64,000 bases of DNA from DASQPA01 sp963756455 (GTDB taxonomy: Bacteria > Acidobacteriota > Thermoanaerobaculia > Multivoradales > UBA5704): assembly GCA_963756455.1 (NCBI GenBank), contig CAVWNC010000003.1, positions 1,736,001-1,800,000 on the forward strand, read 5' to 3'. The notes beneath the pieces are model-generated. The model ran no database searches and was not told the DNA's origin. It worked only from the letters and a program-made list of their open reading frames with translations. The stretch's first letter is position 1, and each line of letters opens with the position of its first letter. The translations under genes and the position numbers were made by a program. Positions 36,982-44,072 of this stretch are shown piece after piece.

Positions 36982-37142
36982 ACAACTGTCCCCCGTCCTT
37001 CTTTTAGAAGGACTGCGAAACCGTTGCGAAAGGAAAGGATTACCCCTCCGCCGCATTCGGTCAGTAAACGAATCCCGACCCGTGGGCCCTTTTTAAAGAC
37101 CCGCGGCCGGCGTTTTGAGACGCGTATGCGAGGCGTCTCGGT

Positions 37143-37934
37143 CTATTCGTTCTGACGCTGGGTGAGGAGAAGGATGTCGACGCCCCCGAGACGGAGGGCT
37201 TCTACACGCACCGCGGAAGCGTTCCGGGAGGGCGGAGCGGTCGAACGGATTTCGGGCTCGGAACCCGGCGCCCCGGAAGGGGGTGTCGCGGCGGCGACGG
37301 CGCTCGGGGTCGGGGAGCCGACGGCGAGGGAGATGACGGGCAGAGCGCGAGCCGGTTCCTCGGCCACCACCTCGCGCAGCTGGTCGCCCCGACGCGAGCC
37401 TTCGACCCAGATGAGCACGCCGCGCTCTCCGGGGCGGGCCGGTTCACCCCGCCGCCAGACCCGGCGCGGCGGCGCGGCGCTGCTCGCCGTCCCGAAAATC
37501 CCCGGCACGGCCTTGATGGAGAAACGTTGCGGCAGCTCGTAGACCTGCTCCCGGCGCTCGTCGCCCGCCCGCAGGAGGAGGCGGACGTAGCGGGTGGGGA
37601 GGCTCGGGACCTTGAAGGTGATCCGGCGGACGTCGCGGTCGAGGTGCGGGGTGATGCGGACGGGGTAGGTGGCGCCGCCGTCGACCGAGAGGAAAGCCTC
37701 CCACTCCTCCCAATCCTTCTTCCGCGCGAGATGGGCGAGCGGCATCCAATCGAGGGTTGCCATCGTCCCCGCCGTCAGGACCGCCCCGTCGGCTGGAGAG
37801 AGGAGCCGCACCGGGACGGCCGGGCCGTCCGGCCTGTCCGGAACCGCCGCGGAGCCGGCTGTCGCCGTCCCCAGCGCGGCCGCGAAGAGTCCGACCGCCA
37901 AGGTGAGGAATCGACGTGACAATCCTTGCAGCAT
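37143..37934 (-). CDS. Secreted Ig-like protein embedded in the cas operon, copy B
   Basis: A 263-residue protein: signal peptide (MLQGLSRRFLTLAVGLFAAA), then an Ig/Fn3-like domain (RLLSPADGAVLTAGTMATLD, FLSVDGGATYPVRI, ITFKVPSLPTRYVRLLLRAG), a Pro/Ser-rich linker and a terminal LLLTQRQNE motif. Nothing suggests a nuclease or Cas role. It lies between cse2 A and cse1 B in the same direction, with its own upstream region matching that of copy A, so it came along in the duplication. The upstream ATG at 38024 is not supported; 37934 begins the signal peptide. Confidence 0.8.
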   Translation of the reverse strand: MLQGLSRRFLTLAVGLFAAALGTATAGSAAVPDRPDGPAVPVRLLSPADGAVLTAGTMATLDWMPLAHLARKKDWEEWEAFLSVDGGATYPVRITPHLDRDVRRITFKVPSLPTRYVRLLLRAGDERREQVYELPQRFSIKAVPGIFGTASSAAPPRRVWRRGEPARPGERGVLIWVEGSRRGDQLREVVAEEPARALPVISLAVGSPTPSAVAAATPPSGAPGSEPEIRSTAPPSRNASAVRVEALRLGGVDILLLTQRQNE

Positions 37935-38020
37935 GGCCTTTACGATGATACAGCCGCCGGGGGAGGGCAGCAAGGACCGGACAGCTCCCGGGTGAGGATG
38001 TCGTTCCGGCCGGCCAGGGC

Positions 38021-38566
38021 TCATCGGGCTCCTCTCCCGGTATGGGGTGCCAAGGGGATGCTCGCGTAGTAGTCGTAGGCCCAGGTCTGGCGGAGGGCGG
38101 AGTCGAAGCCATAGGCGGCATCGGCGAGCGAGAGGAGGTCGAGCCGCTCGCCGAGCAACTGGACGATCCGCGCCAGGTGCAGATAGCGCTCGCCAGGGTC
38201 CTCCACCGCCAGCAGGCGGCGGAAACGGCCTTCGCTCACCAGGGGCACCCCGGGGCGGAGGGGGCGCGCCATCTGGGCCGCGAGCGAGGCGCCGGGGACG
38301 TGCTCGCGCACCCGCGCCGCGAGGCCGGCCACCGCCGCGAGGCCCAGCCGGTCCTCCACACGGTCTCTCTCGGCGTCGGGGAGGGCTTGGAGAAGCCCGT
38401 GGAGCAGCCGATGATAGGCCGGCTCATAACCGATCGCAGCCGGGCTCGCGGCCCGTCGAAGGCGCGCCCGCGCCGTGGAGTTGCCGGGAAGGTAGAGGTC
38501 GCGATGCCAATCGAGGAGCGTCGCGGCCGCCTCGGGGTCCTGCCTGAAGGAGATCGGCCGGCTCAC
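38021..38566 (-). CDS. cse2: Type I-E Cascade small subunit Cse2, copy A
   Basis: A 181-residue Cse2 with VSRPISFRQDPEAAATLLDW, VREHVPGASLAAQMARPLRP and QTWAYDYYASIPLAP. The start is GTG at 38566, overlapping the cse1 A stop (GTGA), whereas copy B has ATG there. It is followed by about 85 bp and then the secreted-protein gene B, not by cas7e as in a normal I-E operon. The gene is intact. Confidence 0.92.
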   Translation of the reverse strand: MSRPISFRQDPEAAATLLDWHRDLYLPGNSTARARLRRAASPAAIGYEPAYHRLLHGLLQALPDAERDRVEDRLGLAAVAGLAARVREHVPGASLAAQMARPLRPGVPLVSEGRFRRLLAVEDPGERYLHLARIVQLLGERLDLLSLADAAYGFDSALRQTWAYDYYASIPLAPHTGRGAR

Positions 38567-40236
38567 CTCCCATTCCCCGCGTACGCCAGCTCCGGCTCTG
38601 CCAGCCGCACCTCCGAGGTCTCCGATACCTCCAATCCCGCCGCGACTTCCGACACCGGCGTCAAGGCGAGCAGGGTCTGGATCCGCGGCCCGGCGAGCGA
38701 TTTCCGGAGGCCCTTCCAGGCGAGGGCGATGCGCCGCGGGTCGGTCGTCTCGAGGAAGCCGTCCCCGCAGAAGCTCTCGAATCCCCGGCTCGCTGCCCGG
38801 ACGAGGGTGCGGGACCAGGAGATCCGCACCGGCCGCGGGTCGGCGCCCGCCGCCAGCATCCGGTGGAGCCGTCGCAGGTGAGCGAAGAAGGGAGCCTCGG
38901 TCTCCTCCCAGAAGCGCGTTCCGAGATCGCCGGGGTCGCCGTCCACCTCCTCGGGCCGGCCGCTGACGACCGACTGGGCGGCGAAGACGAGCGACCGCTC
39001 GACGTGCCGCGCCGCCCGGACGAGCGCCGTGGTCTGCCGTTCGTACACCTCGCGATGCTCGGGCTCCACCAGGAGGAGCGGCAGGTGGCTCTCGACCCAG
39101 GCCCGGGCCTTCATGTTGTCCATGTCGTAGCCGAAGGCCCACAGCTGGTACTCCTTGCGGGTCCCGCGACCCTCGCGGTCCATCCGCCGCTGGAACGCGG
39201 TCACCACCCGGGCCGGGTACCGGCGGCCTTCCTCGAAGCTCTGGACGAGGCCCAGCCAGTGCCGGTAGGTCGGCCCCAACTGGCCGCCCTTGACCGGGAA
39301 GGGCAATCCGCTGGCGACGTCGACGCCGTGCGGGGAGAGGGGGTGCTCCCAGGGGCCGGTGTAGTTGACCCCCAGGTTGACGGCGAGATAGCCGCGGACC
39401 GCGGGCTCCGCCGGCGCGCCGCAGAGATCGCAGAAAGTCGGGTCTGCCCCCGTGGCCTCCGCCGTGTCCGCCACCAGCCGGAGGCGCCGCGGCATGGCCC
39501 AGTAGACCTGGAGAGGATCGACGTCCTCCCGGGTCGTCTCCCGCCCCGTCCCCCGTTCGCTCGTCCGGGTCGGGGCGAGCCAGGGGAAGCGCTCCTCGGG
39601 CCTCCCCCCGCGCGCGCGGCGGGGAGAGTCGGCGGCGAGGAGATTCGCTTCCAGCGTTCCCCACAGGCTCTCCGGGTCGACCACCAGGGTGGTCAGCGGG
39701 CCGCCACCGCGGATTCCCGTCCGGTGTCCCTGTCCGCCGCTCGGGGCGTTGATCTGGAGGGTGAGCACCGCCGCCGCGGCGCAGGCCGGACAGAGGCAGC
39801 GGACCCTCCCGGCCTTGACGAAGTGATCCTTGCCCAGCTTGGCGGTGTTGACGCCCGGGGCCTCGATCAAGAGACGTTCGATGGGCTCTTCCCCCGCCCC
39901 CTCGCTCTCGAGGGTCAGATCCTGGAGGAACCGCGCGCCGTTTCCGAAGAGCTCGAAGGCGCCGGCGAGCGGCGCGAAAGCCTCCCGCAGGCACCAGGAA
40001 TCGGGCGGTGTCCGCCACGGCCGCGAGAGCCGGTCGCGGGCGTCCGGGGTGGCAAGGGCGGTCTCCAGGAGACCGAGGAGGAACTGGACGAGGGCGCCGT
40101 CGAAATCGGCCCTCGGCGAGGCCAGGGCGATCACTGGATCCTCGGCGAAGCGCTCGGTCACCTGCCAGGGAGCGATGCGCTCCGCCGCCCCGCTCCGCCG
40201 TCTGACCGGGAGCCAGGGATCGTGAATCAGGTTCAT
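38563..40236 (-). CDS. cse1: Type I-E Cascade large subunit Cse1 (Cas8e), copy A
   Basis: A 557-residue protein with the same motifs as copy B: CLCPAC, CDLCGAP, GGQGHRTGIRGGG and GVNYTGPWEHPLSPHG. It is slightly longer, with a different C-terminal tail (EVSETSEVRLAEPELAYAG) and small insertions near LLAADSPRRARGG and FQRRMDREGRG. Differences between the copies lie in loops and tails, which would fit either relaxed drift or divergence in PAM/partner recognition. It is the first cas gene of the operon; no cas3 lies upstream. Confidence 0.94.
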   Translation of the reverse strand: MNLIHDPWLPVRRRSGAAERIAPWQVTERFAEDPVIALASPRADFDGALVQFLLGLLETALATPDARDRLSRPWRTPPDSWCLREAFAPLAGAFELFGNGARFLQDLTLESEGAGEEPIERLLIEAPGVNTAKLGKDHFVKAGRVRCLCPACAAAAVLTLQINAPSGGQGHRTGIRGGGPLTTLVVDPESLWGTLEANLLAADSPRRARGGRPEERFPWLAPTRTSERGTGRETTREDVDPLQVYWAMPRRLRLVADTAEATGADPTFCDLCGAPAEPAVRGYLAVNLGVNYTGPWEHPLSPHGVDVASGLPFPVKGGQLGPTYRHWLGLVQSFEEGRRYPARVVTAFQRRMDREGRGTRKEYQLWAFGYDMDNMKARAWVESHLPLLLVEPEHREVYERQTTALVRAARHVERSLVFAAQSVVSGRPEEVDGDPGDLGTRFWEETEAPFFAHLRRLHRMLAAGADPRPVRISWSRTLVRAASRGFESFCGDGFLETTDPRRIALAWKGLRKSLAGPRIQTLLALTPVSEVAAGLEVSETSEVRLAEPELAYAGNGR

Positions 40237-40367
40237 ACAAAAGGTCTCCCGTCCTCCTCGCGGAGGACCGCGCGACCGGGCGAAGGCCGGTCCAAAGAAC
40301 GAATTCCGGCCCGTGGGCGACGAGGCCCGCGGCCGGCGCTTGAGGCGCGTCTTGAAGGCCTCTCGGC

Positions 40368-41138
40368 TTATTCGTTCTGGCGCTTGATGAGGAGCAGGAG
40401 ATCGGCGGCCCCGAGGCGAGGGGCGTTGATGCGCACCGAGGCGGTGCCTGGGGAGGATGGAGCGGTCGAGCGGAGAACGGGCTCGGCGCCAGGCGCCCCC
40501 GAGGGGGGCGGCGGGGCGGCGACGGCGGTGAGGCTCGGGGAGTCGGGGGGGAGGGAGAAGCCGGGCTCGGCCTGGGGTGGTTCCGCGGCCACCACCTCGC
40601 GCACCTGGCCGCCTCGGCGCGAGCCCTCGACCCAGGCGAGCACGCCGCGCTCGCCTGGACGGGCCGGCTCGCCCCGCTTGAAGGATCGGCGTGGCAGCGC
40701 GAGATCTTCCGCGTTCCCCGAGAGGGCCGTGATGGTGAAGCGTTCGCGCAGCTCGAAGGCCTGTTCCCGGCGTTCGTCGCCCACCCGCAGGAGGAGGCGG
40801 GCGTTACGGGTGGGAAGGCTCGGGACCTTGAAGGTGAAACGGCGGAGGTCGCGGTCGAGGTGCGGGGTGATGCGGACGGGATAGGTGGCGCCGCCGTCGA
40901 GCGAGAGGAAGGCCTCCCACTCCTCCCAATCGCTCTCCCGCGCCAGGCGAGAGAGCGGCGTCCACTCGAGGCTCGCCGTAGTCCCCGCCGTGAGAACCGC
41001 CCCGTCGGCCGGGGCGAGCAGCCGCACCGGGACGGCCGTTCCTGTCACCGAGCTGGCGGAGGCGGTAGCCGGCCCCAGCGCGACCGCGAAGAGCCCGACC
41101 GCGGCGGCGAGGAACCGGCGTGACCATCCGTGCAGCAT
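40368..41138 (-). CDS. Secreted Ig-like protein upstream of the cas operon, copy A
   Basis: A 256-residue protein, paralogous to the gene at 37143-37934 but clearly more diverged than the two cse1 genes. It has a signal peptide (MLHGWSRRFLAAAVGLFAVA), Ig-like core (RLLAPADGAVLTAGTTASLE, FLSLDGGATYPVRI, FTFKVPSLPTRNARLLLR), a linker and the ending LLLIKRQNE. The ATG at 41138 begins the signal peptide; the longer frame reaching 41423 runs into 21-bp repeats and is rejected. About 130 bp separate it from cse1 A. Confidence 0.8.
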   Translation of the reverse strand: MLHGWSRRFLAAAVGLFAVALGPATASASSVTGTAVPVRLLAPADGAVLTAGTTASLEWTPLSRLARESDWEEWEAFLSLDGGATYPVRITPHLDRDLRRFTFKVPSLPTRNARLLLRVGDERREQAFELRERFTITALSGNAEDLALPRRSFKRGEPARPGERGVLAWVEGSRRGGQVREVVAAEPPQAEPGFSLPPDSPSLTAVAAPPPPSGAPGAEPVLRSTAPSSPGTASVRINAPRLGAADLLLLIKRQNE

Positions 41139-41225
41139 GGTGCTTACGATACAGCCACCGGAGGAGGGCGGCAAGGACAGGGTCCCTCTTCGGCAGGGTT
41201 CCGTCCAAGTCGGGGCGAGCCCCCG

Positions 41226-41299
41226 ACGTTGCCCCTCCCCCCCGGCCCCCCCTCTCCCGACCCGCCCACCCATCCCCCAGGAGAGGGGCCGGGGGGGCG
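41226..41299. repeat. REP-like GC palindrome, copy 1
   Basis: CCCCCCCGGCCCC...CCTCTCC is followed about 25 bp later by GGAGAGGGGCCGGGGGGGC, an imperfect inverted repeat. Its right arm resembles the G-rich elements at 41944-41989 and 47428-47508. These look like dispersed intergenic palindromes. Confidence 0.5.
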
Positions 41300-41320
41300 A
41301 AGCCGTTGGGGCCGTGCCAC

Positions 41321-41810
41321 GCTGCAATCGCCCTGGGGGACCGTGCAAGCGCCATTGCGGGCGACGCAAGTGCCATTGCAGCCGGTGCAAGTGGCATTGC
41401 GAGCCGTACGAGTGCCCTTGCAAGGCCGCCCAAGACGTTGATCAACGTGCGGAGACCGTCTGCGAGCGCGCGCATGTCGTTTGCGCAGCTCTCCGCGACC
41501 GGAGATGTCATCCGAGCCCTAGGGGAAGCTTTCCGCGCGCCCGGGAAATTTTCCCTGGCCCGGGGAAAGCTTTCCGCGGGCTGGGAAAGTTATCTTTGGC
41601 CCTGGGAAAGCTTTCCCAAGGCGAAGAAGGTTATCCCAACCCCGGAGATAACTTTCCGGGCGCCCGGAAAGTTATCCCTGGCCCGGGGAAAGCTTTCCGC
41701 GGGCTGGGAAAGTTATCCCTGGCCCAGGGAAAGCTTTCCCAGGGCGAAGAAGGTTATCCCAACCCCGGAGAAAACTTTCCGGGCGCCCGGAAAGCCGGCG
41801 TGGGAGGAGG
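41321..41810. repeat. Second 21-bp-phased repeat block with palindromic units
   Basis: The left part repeats GCAAG-x-GCCATTGC every 21 bp exactly (GCAA at 41324, 41345, 41366, 41387; ATTGC at 41354, 41375, 41396). The middle continues in 21-bp steps with changed units. The right part has GGGAAAGCTTTCC / GGGAAAGTTATCC units in steps of about 20.5 bp, and a 123-bp segment containing six of these units is repeated (41561 and 41684). Each unit is a small dyad (GCAA..TTGC, GGAAAGCTTTCC). No frame is convincing as protein. Confidence 0.75.
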
Positions 41811-41943
41811 GAGGCGGGGGGGCGGTTTCGGGAAATGCGAGGCGCCCCCCTCCTAACCCTCCTAACCTCCCCCCTGACCCAACCACCTCCCGCCCAGGGG
41901 GGAGGGACCCGCCCACCCCGCGCAGTCTTAAGTTAACGCCTAT

Positions 41944-41989
41944 GGGGGCCGGGGGGGGCCGGGGGTGAGGGCCGAGCCGCGAGAGGACT
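41944..41989 (+). repeat. Left 45-bp G-rich direct repeat of the island
   Basis: GGGGCC-G8-CC-GGGGG-TGAGGG-CC-GAGCCGCGAGAGGACT matches 47464-47508 with only two changes. It lies immediately before the TraG relic. It may mark an insertion boundary or be a dispersed host repeat. Confidence 0.6.
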
Positions 41990-42013
41990 GGCTCCGCCTG
42001 GTCGCCGGCTCCG

Positions 42014-42635
42014 CCATTCACGCCATTGCTCCACGCGCCCAACCTCTCGCCGCACCGCGTCCTCTTCCTCCTGGACGAATTCGCCCAGCTCGGCCGGCTC
42101 TAGACGTCTGTCCTGGGGCAGATCTGTACAGACGAGCAGAACCTCGTCGGTTTGAGGTCGCAGACCTCGCTAGCCTTTGGAGCAGGCGATGACCCTTCTC
42201 CGCGGCTACGGGGTCCAGCTCTGGCTTCTCGTCCAGGATCTCGCCCAGGTCCGCGCCACCTACGGCCCGCGGACCGACTCCCTCCTCGCCAACGCCGCGG
42301 TCTTCCAAGCCTTCGGCACCAATGACGTTCAGACCGCCGAGTATCTGAGCAAGAGGACCGGCCAGACGACGGTCTTGAGTACCAGCGAGAACCGCTCGAC
42401 CGGCCAGAGCTTCAACCGCCCGATCCTGCCCACTCAGCAGGGCAGCCAAGCTCACTCCAGCACCGAGAGCGGGCGCCCCCTCCTCACCCCGGATGAGGTG
42501 ATGCGTCTGCCTTCCTCTGGAGAACTGCTCTTCCTCGCGGGCACCGAGCCGCTCCTCGTTGACCGTGCCAACTACCTGCGCGACCCCGAGTTTCGGGGGC
42601 TCTTCGCGCCCAACCCCATGCATCCGGAGGTGTGA
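42014..42635 (+). pseudogene. traG: TraG/VirD4-type conjugative coupling ATPase, C-terminal relic
   Basis: Two pieces of one gene. The first (to 42100) ends with HRVLFLLDEFAQLGRL, the Walker B region of coupling ATPases, and runs into a stop. After about 79 bp of unrelated sequence (42101-42179) the frame resumes with EQAMTLLRGYGVQLWLLVQD, NAAVFQAFGTNDVQTAEYLS and ELLFLAGTEPLLVDRANYLRD, the normal TraG C-terminus ending at 42635. The N-terminal ATPase half is absent. This shows that an integrative conjugative element once sat here. Confidence 0.85.
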
Positions 42636-42646
42636 GATGACTTGAG

Positions 42647-43333
42647 ATGACCATGAGTCCTGTCGAACGCGCCGAAGCCCTGCTCGCCGATGTAGTGTCG
42701 ATCCTTTACTCGGCGTTCTGGGCCAATGACTTTCCCGAGAGTTACATCCGTTCGCTGGTACCCGCGAAGATTCGCGAGCGCCTCCATGAGCTGCGGATAC
42801 GGGCTCAGAATCCCCCGTCCAGAGTCGAACCTCCTCCTCGGCGGTCACGATCCCCTCGGGAGGATCTGGATTTTCAACCAAGCGACGAGGGTTACCGCCG
42901 CATGATCGCCCTCGCCGACCGACGGCTCGCCGAGGCGGTGGACGCCCTATGTGAGGTCGATACAGACTTTGCAGAGCGCTACCTTGAAGCGGCCGCCCAG
43001 CGGCATATGGCTGCCTGTCTCCGCTGGAGACGGGAGCAAGAGACGCCCTCCGAGCGCACCGCTATCGTGGAGGAGGTCAACACCTTGCGGGAAGGGGTTG
43101 AGCTCGGGCCGCTCACATGGGAGCAAGTCGTTACGGATTTACCCCAGGCCCGGCTCCTCCGTCGCGGCGTGGGAGAGCGGCGAGAGCCTGGAGATCGCCA
43201 CCTGCCGAGGTCGATTTCTTGGCGCTATCCCGAACTCTTCCAGGGGGATAGCCGCCGATGGTTCCATCCTGCCCCACCGTGGCGCCGTCCTGGTGCCACG
43301 GCGAGACGAAGAAGGCCGGAACGTCATTCTTGA
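42647..43333 (+). CDS. Protein of unknown function, possibly frameshifted
   Basis: 228 codons starting MTMSPVERAEALLADVVSIL, helix-rich and charged through about residue 165 (LTWEQVVTDLPQ). After that the composition becomes Arg/Pro-rich, while frame +2 (about 43160-43350) reads smoothly (ESGESLEIATCRGRFLGAIP). A single-base change near 43150 would join them. It directly follows the TraG relic and is probably element cargo. Family unknown. Confidence 0.5.
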   Translation: MTMSPVERAEALLADVVSILYSAFWANDFPESYIRSLVPAKIRERLHELRIRAQNPPSRVEPPPRRSRSPREDLDFQPSDEGYRRMIALADRRLAEAVDALCEVDTDFAERYLEAAAQRHMAACLRWRREQETPSERTAIVEEVNTLREGVELGPLTWEQVVTDLPQARLLRRGVGERREPGDRHLPRSISWRYPELFQGDSRRWFHPAPPWRRPGATARRRRPERHS

Positions 43334-43641
43334 GAGCGGAACATCGACAACCGTTGGCGGGCGTGGTCTTTGCCGTCCGCCACGCGATCTCGGGAGGTAC
43401 AGATCTGGTCTCCCTGGCTTCGCCGATTGCCCCCTCGTGGAGAGGCGGCAGAGAACGGCTTTGCAAGGGGCTTGGTGTCGAGACTCTCTTCCGAGGCGGG
43501 AGATCGCCAAGGGTTGTTGGCTTCTTCCCTTCGCTATTTAGCCATAAATCAACGTATTTGTAGTTAGCACTGCAAAGGTGTTACCGTGTGCGCACACGAG
43601 TGGGCGACTAAGCCTGGGAAACCCGAGAGAGGTAGGGTTCG
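43334..43641. other. Transition region into the AT-richer cargo
   Basis: It contains the possible frameshifted tail of the preceding gene, then about 100 bp with clearly lower GC and the palindrome at 43586. No independent gene is supported. Confidence 0.4.
43586..43597. promoter_or_regulatory. Perfect 12-bp palindrome GTGTGCGCACAC
   Basis: It lies 45 bp upstream of the start of the four-TM protein, in an otherwise AT-richer leader. It could be an operator for the two-gene unit; no cognate regulator is coded nearby. Confidence 0.35.
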
Positions 43642-44061
43642 ATGTACGAACGAATCACAAATGCGATAGCATTTGCGCTTGCAGAGTACGCTTTAATTGC
43701 CTTCCCTGTCGGCATATTTGTTACCCTCGATGCCGCTCAAAGCCGGGATTGGAACAAAACATGGAACTCTCCTGAGTGGGCAATTGTTATTTTGTTTCTC
43801 GTCTTGCGGGTAGTCTTCTTACATTTCATGTCGGTGCATAAAGTCGGCAAGGAACTAGGCAAGGAACTAAATGAACCGGTGCTCCTTCTATTTTTTCTCA
43901 GCCTTTTTTGTGTCAGCATTGTGGCAACAGTAAATGCCTGGGCTTCGCTCGTCTGCAATACCCCGGGAGCAATAGCGCTTCGCCTTATTATTCTAATATT
44001 GGTGTCACTCGTGTTCTTCGCCTCCGTCGGAGGCGGTTACTATAATTCCGGTAACAACTAA
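43642..44061 (+). CDS. Small four-TM membrane protein paired with a P-loop ATPase
   Basis: A 139-residue protein with four hydrophobic segments (about 12-30, 46-64, 80-98, 111-132) separated by short charged loops (KVGKELGKELNEP). No catalytic motif or signal peptide is seen. It is followed 11 bp later by the ATPase gene in the same direction, so the two form an operon. Codon use and GC are unlike the flanks. Membrane-effector-plus-ATPase pairs are a common design in phage defence, but this pair is not one I can name. Confidence 0.7.
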   Translation: MYERITNAIAFALAEYALIAFPVGIFVTLDAAQSRDWNKTWNSPEWAIVILFLVLRVVFLHFMSVHKVGKELGKELNEPVLLLFFLSLFCVSIVATVNAWASLVCNTPGAIALRLIILILVSLVFFASVGGGYYNSGNN

Positions 44062-44072
44062 GGAATAGCACA

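Larger units (their letters stand above)
34817..41165 (-). repeat. Tandem duplication: secreted gene + cse1 + cse2, about 3.2 kb per unit
   Basis: Unit A (about 41165 to 38021) and unit B (about 37970 to 34817) share gene order, gene overlaps and even the region 5' to each secreted gene (TTACGAT...ACAGCC, then GGCAAGGAC/GGCAGCAAGGAC). Similarity is highest over cse1, lower in cse2 and lowest in the secreted gene. Only unit B is followed by cas7e. The duplication is old enough for many substitutions yet all six genes stay open. Confidence 0.88.

Noticed and set aside
38024..38024. Upstream start for secreted gene B
   Set aside because: The extension lacks coding character and overlaps the cse2 A stop; the signal peptide begins at 37934.
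32985..41138. Hidden cas3, cas1 or cas2 in other frames
   Set aside because: I looked for HD/DEAD-box and Cas1/Cas2 features on both strands; all space is taken by recognised genes, duplicates or short gaps.
41226..41299. Attachment site for the island
   Set aside because: The palindrome resembles dispersed intergenic GC repeats and is about 650 bp outside the 45-bp repeat pair; there is no integrase or tRNA.
40885..41856. Long plus-strand frame with repeated GKLSLA-type heptads
   Set aside because: It begins antisense to a real secreted-protein gene, and the heptads are explained by the 21-bp DNA period, which gives heptads in every frame.
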